Shown piece after piece: positions 26,601-38,600 of a stretch of DNA of 64,000 nucleotides. The position numbers and the translations under genes were made by a program. Each line of letters starts with the position of its first letter. Position 1 is the stretch's first letter. Source of the stretch: Owenia fusiformis (lineage: Eukaryota; Annelida; Polychaeta; Sabellida; Oweniidae); NCBI GenBank assembly GCA_903813345.2, contig CAIIXF020000008.1, forward strand, positions 19,326,822 to 19,390,821, read 5' to 3'. Below the pieces are notes generated by a model that had not been told where the DNA came from, searched no databases, and saw nothing but the letters and a program-made list of their open reading frames with translations.

Positions 26601-29600
26601 TTCCAAGATGGCCGCCAGAATGCAAGATGGCCACCGAAAGGTTAATTAGCTCTAGAACTTCTTACCATGTAATATGTGTGAAAATTTGAAGTAAATCCGT
26701 TTGGTTTTCCTGAAATTGTGATGACAAGATTTATCTTTAAACTTCCAAGATGGCTGCCAGAATGCAAGATGGCCACCGAAAAAATAATGAGGTCTTGGAC
26801 TTTTTACCATGTAACATGTGTGAACATTTGAAGTACATCTGTTACGTGGTTTTTGTGGAATCGCGATGACAATATTTATCGCAAAAAAATTCCAAGATGG
26901 CCGCCAGAATGCAAGATGGCCGCCGCAAAGTTAATCAGCTCTAGAACTTCTTACCATGTTACATGTGTGAAAATTTGAAGTAAATCCGTCTAATGGTTTA
27001 CCTGGAATCGTGATGACAAGAAAGTGAGACTTCAGAATGCCACCTTGTCTAACCCCGTTTTGGTGCCTTTTGCCCCTGTTTACATCAATAGAAGAGGTGT
27101 TTTCTTTAAGAGGGAAGTCTGTTCTTTCAAACGGTACAATCATTTTATGTGGGAAAGTACCGGACAACAAAACCCCTTTTCTAGAGCCCTTTTGGAAATC
27201 AGATCGGGGACTATATGTTGTTAATATAATATAATGTTTTGCAGGTACGTCAGAGGATGATGATCCCACAGCAGGACTTGGTACACCTACGAGGACACGC
27301 AGGAAGCTCCCTAAGGTTGGAGTGAAACATGGCGGAGCTGGCGACATGGCCAGTGATGATGAAGGTATTTCCTACATATACTAAACATTGCATTTAGTGC
27401 AGTCAGAATGTGGGTTTCGGCGTGCGTTCAGAGGGATTTTATGGGACATAATTTTTCATGTTACTTCTATGATTATACATATTTGTATGAATTATTAGAT
27501 CTTAGTTTTTCAGCTTTTAGATTTTGTGGCCATTTTACCCCCCATGGGCTAAAATTTGGACCCCTACTATATAATTGGGCAAGAACTCAAAAAATACTCA
27601 GTGGAATGTTTCCAAATTACTAAGTTATATTGGTATAGGCTAATTGAATATATGATCAAAATTTCATGTCACATGGTTAACTGGTTGCCATGGAAATGGA
27701 TAAAACATGCCCTTCGGGTGTCAATTTTCAGGCCAATTTTTCAGGACTGACAGAGTCATTTCATGCATATTTTGTCACCAATGTGTTAGGAAGGGTTAAA
27801 ATGTCAATAGAAAACTTCTATAATATATAAGCAACAATTGTATGTAAAGATCAGTCCACAAAACCTCAGATTTTGGCCTTGTATTGGTCCATGACTTATA
27901 CAGGGGTCTATTTCATAGACTCGAGCTCCCACATTGGATGGATGCTATAACTTTTGAAATAATGGGGATACAGGTCTCATTTTTTCAGATCTTCATAAAT
28001 GGTTAGTTTTAAGTATTTTATTTTACTTTGGGAGCTGACATGTGATTGGTTGCCATGGTAACCAGGGTTTTAGGGAAATTCCGACCCCCACATTGGATGG
28101 ATGCTATAACTTTTGAAATAAGGGAGATACAGGTCTCATTTCTTCAGATCTTCATAAATGGTTGGTTTTAAGTATTTTAATATACATTTGGAGCTGGTAT
28201 ATGATTGGTTGCCATGGTAACCAGGGTTTTAAGGAAATCCTGACCCGACATTGGATGGATGTTATAACTTTTGAAATAAGGGAGATTCATGTCTCATTTT
28301 TTCAGATTTTTGACAATGATTGATTGGTTACCATGGAAATCAGGGTTTTGTTGAAATTCAGACCTCCACAATTGATGAACACTATAACTCTTAAATACAG
28401 CCAGATAAGATAATCTTTTCGGATGTAAGATAATAATAATATGTGTGTATTGTATTAGACTTTGGAAGCTAGGATTTATTTGTCTGCCATGGTAACCATG
28501 TTTCATTGTCATGGTAACTGCTGTTTTCGTTTTCAGATTCACCTTTATTCTAGATAGGTCAATACATGACATAAAATACCAAATTGCTCAAAGTTACCAT
28601 TTTATTCTTAATTTTTTTTTTCTATTTTATATGATTTACATGCTCATGACTCAATAATACTAGAGATGCAAACATTGTTTGGCTCATAAAATATCAAATA
28701 CTAGTAAACAATACATGTATGTCTGACAATATTGCCTTATTCCATACGACTAGTTCTTACAAAAGTTCTGACTCCTAATTTGTTCATTTGAACTCATCAT
28801 TACTGTTTTCATTTAGCACAATTTCCTCTTAACATCAGTTTCTGTTGGAATGAAGGATTGTTTTGACCATTCTGGAGATAAGGATCCTCAGGGGATATAG
28901 TCCATTCATGCAGTATTGGACTTGGCAGAATGGGTTAAGACTGGTCCCTGTGGTTTCACTGTATATAAAATTGGCTGGGGTCCAAGGCTGAACCCTCAGG
29001 TATCAATATGTTCCCATCCAATCTGTCAAATTTGAATGTGTTCCGATATCAACCAAAATAATGCCCAAAAGCCATACCAAATGCCCAAATATATGACCAG
29101 TGCCATACCAAATAACTAGATATGAAAACATGGCCATTCAAAATTTCGAGAAGAAGGCAGATCATTGAGGAAAACAACCAAAAACAACCTCACATTAAGG
29201 ATATACTAGATCAATGCCATACATGTGCAACAAGTGAGGGGCAACATATTTTTCACAACCATTCCCAAATCCGACCATTGCTATACCTTTCATAATTTGG
29301 AGAGCATTCTCATACCAGATCCTAAAATTTGGGTCCATTGCCATATCAAATGTCAAAAGTAACTCACCTGAGCTGAGGATCCCCTCAAGGTTTATATACA
29401 GTGAACTCCTGGGAAACGGGGGGTAATGTTTCCACTTCCAAATATAAGTTTTATCATCCATCCTCTTCAAATGTTATAATGAGCAATCATTACAAGATGG
29501 AAGAGTTCATCATTTAATTCATTGCATTATATTAGCTGCTATGAAAGCAGTCAAGGACCAATCTTGAAAGATGAGAAAAGTTGAAATGTCAACACCTCCA

Positions 29601-32600
29601 TAAGTGAGGGCAGGACTGTTCTGTTTTGGAGAATATCTTATGTGAAACAGCTCATATTGTTATCTATTGATGTAAGTTACAAATATATTTTTGTTATTCT
29701 GCTGTACTTTTACTGGTGAACAATTCAACTTTGGATTTTATTGTGTCAGGAATTTCTATATTGATTCCTATTATGAAGAAAATAACCTTAAGAACCTCAA
29801 CTGATGTGAACTCTGTCCCATTAGATGTCAGAAGCTCAACCCAACCCCTGTAGCTGAAAACCTAGGACCAAGTCCTGTGTGAAGCTATATTAGCCTTCAA
29901 TGCGTTTACTGGATCAGATTCCTCCAGTGCAGAAATACAACAAAACAGCAGAAATAGAAAAATAACTGCCACTAATAGATGAGCTGTTTCCCATGAGATA
30001 CAGAAAAAAACAGAACAATGCTGCCCTCACTTATGAAGGTGTTGACATTTTCTTTCACATTTGAAGAGAGTAAATTATCAAACCTATGTATGGACACATT
30101 CCCACCAGCCTAAACCCAGCTCTACCATTATGCCCAACACTGCATGAATGAACTGTGAATTCCCTGACGAATCTTTAACACAAGAATGGTCAAAAGAATC
30201 CTTCTTTCCAATAGAAATTGTTGATATTTTTAATTAAGAGGCAATTGTGGAAGATGAAAAGATAATGATGAGTAAAAACAAGTTGGGAGTCTGAATATGT
30301 GTGAGAACTAGTAGAATGGAATGAGGCTACACTGTCAGACATACAGGATAAATTGCTGAAATAAAGAGCAAAATGATAATTTTGAGCATTTTGGTATAAC
30401 ATGTTGTGAATTGACCATTCTCAAATGAAGGTAAGACTGAAATAAAAAAATTAGGGGTACCATGACGATGAAACATGGTTACCATGGCAATCAAGTAAAT
30501 GCTAAGCTACAAAGTCTAATTCAATACACAAATCTAATTAATTTTTAAGATCTGAAATGATGATATCTGTATCTGCTTGAATTCAAACATAAAAGCATTT
30601 ATCAATTGAGGAGGTCCAAATTTCAATAAAACTCTAGTTACCATGGTAACCAATCAAATTTCAGCCCCCAAAGTCTAATTTAATATTTATAATCAATCAT
30701 TGTCTAAGATCTGAAATAATGAGACATGTATCTCCCTTATTTCCAAAGTTAGAGCATCCATCCAATGTGGGGGTCGGAATTTCCCTAAAACCCTGGTTAC
30801 CATGGCAACCAATCACATGTCAGCTCCCAAAGTAAAATAGAATACTTAAAACTAACCATTTATGAAGATCTGAAAAAATGAGACCTGTATCTCCATTATT
30901 TCAAAAGTTATAGCATCCATCCAATGTGGGAGCTCGAGTCTATGAATAGACCCCTGTATAAGTCATGGACCAATACAAGGCCAAAATCTGAGGTTTTGTG
31001 GACTGATCTTAACATACAATTGTTGCTTATATATTATAGAAGTTTTCTATTGACATTTTAACCTATCCTAACACATTGGTGACAAAATATGCATGAAATG
31101 ACTCTGTCAGTCCTGAAAAATTGGCCTGAAAATTGACACCAGAAGGGCATGTTTTATCCATTTCCATGGCAACCAATTAACCATGTGACATGAAATTTTG
31201 ATCATATATTCAATTAGCCTATACCAATATAACTTAGTAATTTGGAAACATTCCACTGAGTTTTTTTTGAGTTCTTGCCCAATTATATAGTAGGGGTCCA
31301 AATTTTAGCCCATGGGGGGTAAAATGGCCACAAAATCTAAAAGCTGAAAAACTAAGATCTAATAATCCATACAAATATGTATAATCATAGTAGTAACATG
31401 AAAAATTATGTCCCATAAAATCCCTCTGAACGCACGCCGAAACCCACATTCTGACTGCACTAATTCACTGATCATTGAATTCAAAATCGGTTGTTGCTGA
31501 TTTTGAACAACTAACAAATTTTGAAATGATAAATTGCCAAGAGCCATGGATTTAATATTCTTGCAAATATAAATTGCTTTTTGTGTTACAGACAGTATAA
31601 ATATTACTTAATTTATACACATCATCAAATAGCATTACATAATTAACAGCCAAGAGTGACCCCTCAACGGCTCTGCTTTTATAACAATTACTTAACTATT
31701 TTCAGTAGTACCATAACAAAGTTTACATTAAATTCATGTCTGCTGATGAGTTTACTCGTCCAAATCACATGTTATTGAAAAATAGACCAAAGGTTCAAAT
31801 CTGATGAAATTATCTTGATTGCTGTGAGTGAAAACAAAAATGTACTTGCAAGTTTCTAATAAACATTTTTTTCCTTTAAATAATCTTTCTTTATGTTACA
31901 GTATCTGTGATAGAGAAAGTGAAATCTCAACTAGAAACCCAGCAAAAAGAACATGACAAGAAAGTTGAAGATTTACAGAAGATGTTTGATTCTGAGAAAC
32001 GAGACATTGAAGAGGCATTCAAACAAGAGGTCATGGAATTAGAAAAATCCCATGCAGAAGAAAAGATGGCGCTGGAGAATACTTTTGCTGCTGAAAAGGT
32101 AAGTGTACACTTCTTACAAAAGAATGGAAATCCTGATTCTACATTATAAATGCCAAATATTTGGGAAAATAAGGATTTTTATGGACAGTAGTTGGTGTTT
32201 GGTGTTAAGTAGCTGGTGTTTAGCACCGGCTTCTGTTAAAAATGGCAGGAGGTGACATTTTGCATGTTATTGCCTTTTCCATTCATATGGAGAGGAGTGT
32301 CTGAATAAAGAGGTTAACATTAAAAGCACATGTACATATCTTATTCTGTATTAAAAACATAATATTTGTTGCAGGAAAAGTTGAGCCTTGCTCATGAGGA
32401 ACAAATTCACAGGGAAAAATCAGCCATTCAGGATGAGTTGGAACAGAAGTTTGCTTTGGAAAAGGTTCAATTGACTCAAAGGTAAACTTTAAATTCAGAA
32501 TATTGATGTGACATTGAATTACAGTTCCCATGAAGAATGGTTCACCTAACATATATTATGAATGGACCCATGTCACCCTTTTTGATATGTTACAGCAATG

Positions 32601-35600
32601 AGTAGACCAGAACCAAGTCACTGCATAAATCTTTGAAGAATTTGTTTCACTGAAAGTGTCAAATTAATGGCACACCTATTAAAGGGAGACCATTTTCCAT
32701 AAGAGATCTCTATTTATGTCACACAAGCATTAATCGATTGTGCTTGGCTACTATATACATTAGTGTATGGCTATATAAAGAGTAGGAAATAACCCAGAAT
32801 TCATAGATGAACCAATCTTCATGTAAAGATTGACCTCTACATGTAGGTTCATCTATGAATTCTGGGATATTCCCCAATCTAGATGTAATGATAGATGTCT
32901 TGTGTTACTTTCTGCACTCATATTACTCATACAGCTTTAAATTCTGATAGATAACATACTGATGACATCTATTTTTAGTTAAAGAATCTTTTTCTTTTCA
33001 TTTTGCAGTGTTGAATTGTTGTGTGCAAACGCTTTTGTGAATTTGTGTGTCATTTAAGCCCCCCTCTCATACCTCTTAGTTACTAACATATACTGTACTT
33101 CACAGATTTCATGAAGGAAAATGTGCAAAAAATGTGGAGAGAAAAATATAATTGGACAAATATTGTACATAATCTTTAATGAATTTCTGGTACTTTATTA
33201 TGTCACCACCAAAAAGTCGTGACATATTGTTATGGTCTCTGTTTTTAACATCTCTGTAACAAATTCTTACAACTTCCAATAACTTAACAAATACTGTTTA
33301 GACTGACTTCACTTTTTTTCAAAATCATCTACATGTTTCCAGAAGTTCAAATCTAACTTTATATTTAAGATTTGACCTTTAATGACCTTTTCAAGGTCAA
33401 AAAGGTCTTTTCAATGTGCTTCAAATTGACCAATTTCTTTTCAAAATCATCTACAAGTTATCAGAAGTTCAAATTTGAATAGATTTGAGATTTGACCTAC
33501 AATGACCTTCTCAAGGTCAAGAAAGATCAAAAAGGTCTTTTTTCAACTCGCTTCAAATTGACCAATCTTTTTTTCAAAATCATCTACAAGTTCTCAACAG
33601 TTCAAATCTGACTATAGATTTGACCTTCAATGACATTCTCAAGGTCAAAAAAGATTTGACCTTCAATGACATTCTCAAGGTCAAAAAGGTATTTTTTCAT
33701 CTTGCTTCAAATTAACCAATTTTTTTCAAAATCATCTACAAGTTCTCACAAGTTCAAATCTGACTTTAGATTTGAGATTCCACCTTCAATGACCTTCTCA
33801 GGGTCAAAAAGGTCCTTTTACAACTAGCTTCAAATTGACCAATTTATTTTTTCAAAATCATCTACAAGTTCTAAGAAATTCAAATCTGAATAAGATTGAA
33901 CTTATAATATTGTGAGCAACAACGTGGTGACATTTTATCATGTTAATGCCTTGTACTTAATTGCCTCTATTAGATAAGCTTATGTGCTGTCATTTCTTAG
34001 ATTGCAAAGTGATTTTTCTGAGGAACTTCAGCTCCAGTATGAAGAAATGAAGAAAAGTGTGTCCAGTCAAGAGAAAGGATCACCTGGCTCTCCACATGTA
34101 CTAACACATAACAGGTCTGCAATTAAATAGGAAAACACTAATACTAGTCAGTAGTCAAGCTCATTCCATTTTATGGAACATGTTCATATTCTTACAGTTG
34201 TAAAAAGATTGTAAAATCGTAAAATGAAAATTTGATTTTCTGTCAGCTTAAATTGTGGGTGCTTTCAATTTAACAGTGCTCAGATTTAGATCCTTAGAGG
34301 GGACAATTTTTTACCCAACTACTGGAGATATTTCAACATGTTCTCTTTGTAATTGAAGAGAGAAATAGTTTGGATTATTTGCATGATCAAAGTGACTGGT
34401 TAGCTGGTATGTGCAGTGGAACCTGTCCATTGTTAACACCTTTCAGACAAAGACAGTCTTCAGATCTTCCATATGTTTGTATGAACAGGTTTGACTGTAC
34501 ACTGACATACACCATGTTGCTTTATTAACAATTAACTAACTAAATAACTACTATTTTTCATTAAAAACATGCTTAAAACATGTTAGACTAGCAATATTAT
34601 GTTTGAAAATAGAGGTATGATTGTAGGTAATCTAATGTTAATTTGATTATTTGATAATAAATGCCTTTAAAGGAATATTCCTTGACAGACCCTTTCTCTC
34701 TTGATATGGTAGCTATAATCATATATATAGTTTCCATATTTAGCAAAACATGGGAAAATGTTTTAATATGGTCAATATTGATCATTTAAAAATCTAGTGC
34801 TTATTTACAGTGAGCTGCCATCTTTTAAGATTTCTTGCAGGAAGTGATGTCATCAACTCTCAACTTCTATGACCTTGCCCATAACAGTATAGGAAAGTAG
34901 CACAAAATCACTTCTAGACAAGTGATCATTACTTTCTGTGCAAAAATATTTTCAGGGCTTGTCAACTTAGAATAAAAGAAGAGATTTCAGAAGGATTAAA
35001 TAAGATACAAAGTTGAAAAAGAATATTTAGCTGGTTTTGTAATTCTTAATAGCTCCTCACCTAATGCTATATGCAAAGTTGAGAGTCGATGACATCACTT
35101 CCTGTGTGAAATTTAAAAGATTGCAGCTTACTGGAATTGAGCATCACATTTCCAGCGCTTGCATTAGGTTAGAAAATTTGTGAGTCCCACGGACGCAATT
35201 TTTTTAAAAAAAGTGTGTCCTTTGAAAAAAAAGTGTGTCCCCTATTTCTAGCCTGTTTTGAGGTATAACTTTATTTTAAAAGCATTTTTTACCAAAACAC
35301 CTTTCAGTTTTTGATTTCTTGCCGCGAATTTAAAACGGAAGTAAACGTTAAGTACGGACTGAATAAATGCATGTTCGTTCATTCGACAATGAATACATTT
35401 TATTTCATGAATAACCTAATATTTGTTTCTGAATAGGAAAAACTGTGGCGTGTCATGGTTTCAAATCTAAAAATAAAGAAAGTCAAAAAAATCTGAGAGA
35501 ATCATGATTATTTGTAAATATTCAACATGTTGAGCCTTATTTACGATTCAAATAAAGGTGAGAGATCATAATTATTTGTTTTTGTTAGATATCGTTGTAA

Positions 35601-38600
35601 ACACATTGTAGTATTGACCTAAAAAAATTTTGCGTCCAAAAAACGGAAATATTTTCAATTTTTGCGTCCTCCAAATTATTTTTGAGTCCTTAACATGTCA
35701 GGGACGCCGTTAATGCAAGCCCTGCATTTCTAAGTGATCAAATTTGACCATATCAAAACATTTTTGCGTGTTTTGCTAAACATGGCAAGCATATATATGG
35801 TTATAGCTACCATATGAGGAGAGAAATGGTTTGGCAAGGAATATTCCTTTAATAAAATAATAATAAAAAAAAATATAATAAAAACCTTTAATCTAACGTT
35901 AATACATATAATTTGATGAAATAGTATGAAGTGACTTGATGTCAGATAAATGATCTGTTCATTTATATAGGAAAATAAAATTAGAATATTGCATTGATGC
36001 AAATGATATCATTGAAGTCAATGCATGTATTCCATCTATATTGACACAATAATGGCAGAATTATCCAATGCATTGTCTGTACAAGGCCATTTCAAAGTTT
36101 TGTCACAGTCATAGTTATTATCCTACATATAGCTTGTAAATAAAAGATTGCATCATAATCAAAAATAAAGATTCTGATATTCCATTATATTGACAAATAT
36201 GTTAAGCATACAAATTAAAGTCTATACAATGCCAAATTAAAATTTTGTCACAATCACAGTTATAAACATTTTATTGTAATATTATACAGAATTGAATCTG
36301 AGGAATCAACTCGTCAAAGTGCTGAGTATGAGGAGCGTCTTGAGAAGTTGCATAATGACTTGGAGGCTGAGTTTGAAAAAGAACGTAACGCAATCAAGGA
36401 ACGATACCAGCAAGAGGTTGGGGAACTGGAAGAGAAACATAGGATGGAAATGAAGGATTATGATTCAATGTTTAGTAAGGTAGGAAATCATGTTCTTTAT
36501 TGTATATTTGAAATATGTAATTTGAAACCTGTAAAGTGGAACACGTGTGTTATTGGAACACTTCAACTCTCTAAACGTAAATGAATCCCTACAAGTGGAA
36601 CACCTCCAAAGTGAAACACTTTTAGAGGTACAAATTAAGATGTTCCATTTATACAGGTTTTTCTGTACTCAAAGATACAACATAACCATAGTATGTGCTT
36701 GCTGTGTGTCTTAATCATTCCTCTATGGCTAGAAACATGAAACTAATTTTATTTACTGATTCACTGAAATCATGTGAAACATAAGTGCCATATAATATTT
36801 TCTTCAATCTCCAATTTTCTTATTTTTATTTTTCAATTCTCAGATGATAGATGAAATAAACCAGTAAGAAGGATAAATTATTTTATGCACTTCAAATTAT
36901 GTTTATGAAATTATGAAACAATATATCATATGTTAAGTCAAATGAAAGTTTAATGTCCCCACAGTTTAGACTGTCCAGTGGGGCAGTAGCTGCAGCGGCC
37001 CTAGCGGTTGGTGCCTGGTGAGTCAATAGGTGGCTCTCATGGTTGAAATAAAGATGTTCATTGTTATATATACCAGGTTGTTCAATAAGTTCTGAGGTCT
37101 CCCCAGGATTTAAATGTTTGCAGTCTGCTTTGTTGATTATTTTTACATGCTCAATTTTCTCTAAGCTCTGATTTGCAAGCAGAAATGTATTGATCAGAGT
37201 TCAGAGCAAAGAAAAATTGCTTCGCACGACCAAAACACAAGTTACCATAGTAACCATTACTTTTTCAGTCATAACAAAGCAATTTATGTATTTTTTGTGT
37301 CCTGATGCATAATTTTTTTTGTACTTTCTGTGAAAGTTTCATAAAAAATTTTAAAGTAGAAAATGAAAATTTTTTTGCATGAACTTATTGAACAACCTGG
37401 TCTTTTACATGTCGATATTGTAAGTTTTAATTGTTCAAAATAAGATAAAGATTATCATAAAAAATGAGAAGGCTTGAAAAGTAACCTGAGAATGGAACAA
37501 ATCTAAGCCCCATTATAATTAATAGTAAGAGATTTACAATAAAGCAATAATATGCAATAAAAAGTGCAATAATATGTAAATATCTAATTTTTAAAAATAT
37601 CTCATGAAAGGTCTGTAGAGTTACAACTGTGCACATTTCCGAAGAATAATGTTTTAAAACTTCCTAGATCCAAACTTGGGCAAATCTTATCAGTTTTACA
37701 AATTGAAAAGTGTTTTTTTACATACTGGTAATTTTAATTTACAATACAATAATTCACACTCTGGTTCAAGGGTGAAGCATCACTGAAGGGTCAGCTGAAG
37801 GAAGACTTCTACTCCATACTGGAGAAACAAAAGGCTGAGTGGTTGGCCAGTGAACAAGCTGCTCTGGTTGCTAAACATGAAGAGGAGGTGGCAAGAATAT
37901 GTAAGGAGACAATAAATACTAAGTTATCCATTATAATGTAGCTGTATATGAGCCAGGCCACAGGAAAAGGGGTCTTATCACAGATTTTTTCAATATTCTG
38001 ATTTTTTGTTTATCTTAAAAAGCACAAAGAAACCTTTCAATTGAGCCATGGCTTATGTCTTAACAATATTTCCTTGCATATATAGACCAAAATGTCTGAT
38101 TTGAATTTAGCACACTTTCCTCTTAATCCTGGGCACATTTTTGGCTCTGTAGCACAATTAATTTTTGTGATGGCCAGGCTCATATGACATTAGAACTGTG
38201 TTCAGTAAAACCTATGTACAGTGAACACTTATGGAGCCATTGTGGCCATAAGGAGCCACAGTGTTCTCTGTAGGTAGTTGTTCTTTACAGAGTGGGAAAT
38301 TTATACAGAAGACAGAGGAGTATGTGCGGAGGAAGATGACCACTAGAGAACTGTGTTCACTACAGTAAAATTTTAAATGTTTGGAACTACTTTGAATCTA
38401 AAAATAAGCAATTAAAAGACCATATTGAAACAGAATATGTAAAAATAGAAACATTTATACATGTCCTAATTTTTGTATATTTTAGTTTGTTTTGTAGTTG
38501 ATCTATCATATCTGTGGCCTCTTATATTTTGATGCTTCTCTGCCATGTTATTTTCGAAAAATTAACTTGGCTGAAACTCCCTAAATTACAAAAGGCCACA

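Larger units (their letters stand above)
23796..27213. mobile_element. Large foldback-type element (long tandem-repeat arms)
   Basis: The ends TAGTCCCTGATCTG (23796) and CAGATCGGGGACTA (ending 27213) are inverted. The arms (left to about 24880, right from about 26460) contain the inverted blocks TTTTGTTGTCCGGTACTTTC and TTCTATTGATGTAAACAGGG, then roughly 145-bp tandem units built around GGCCATCTTGCATTCTGGCGG: about six in the left arm and three or four in the right. Long inverted arms made of tandem repeats are the hallmark of foldback elements. Both flanks read TAT, a possible 3-bp target duplication. Open frames within the arms (YIDINRGKR...) look incidental. Confidence 0.75.

Noticed and set aside
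26098-27347. Minus-strand frames with recurrent [18 protein letters not shown]-like peptides
   Set aside because: The recurrence comes from duplicated foldback-arm DNA; the mirrored left arm gives the same peptide on the other strand. No stable coding frame or start context.
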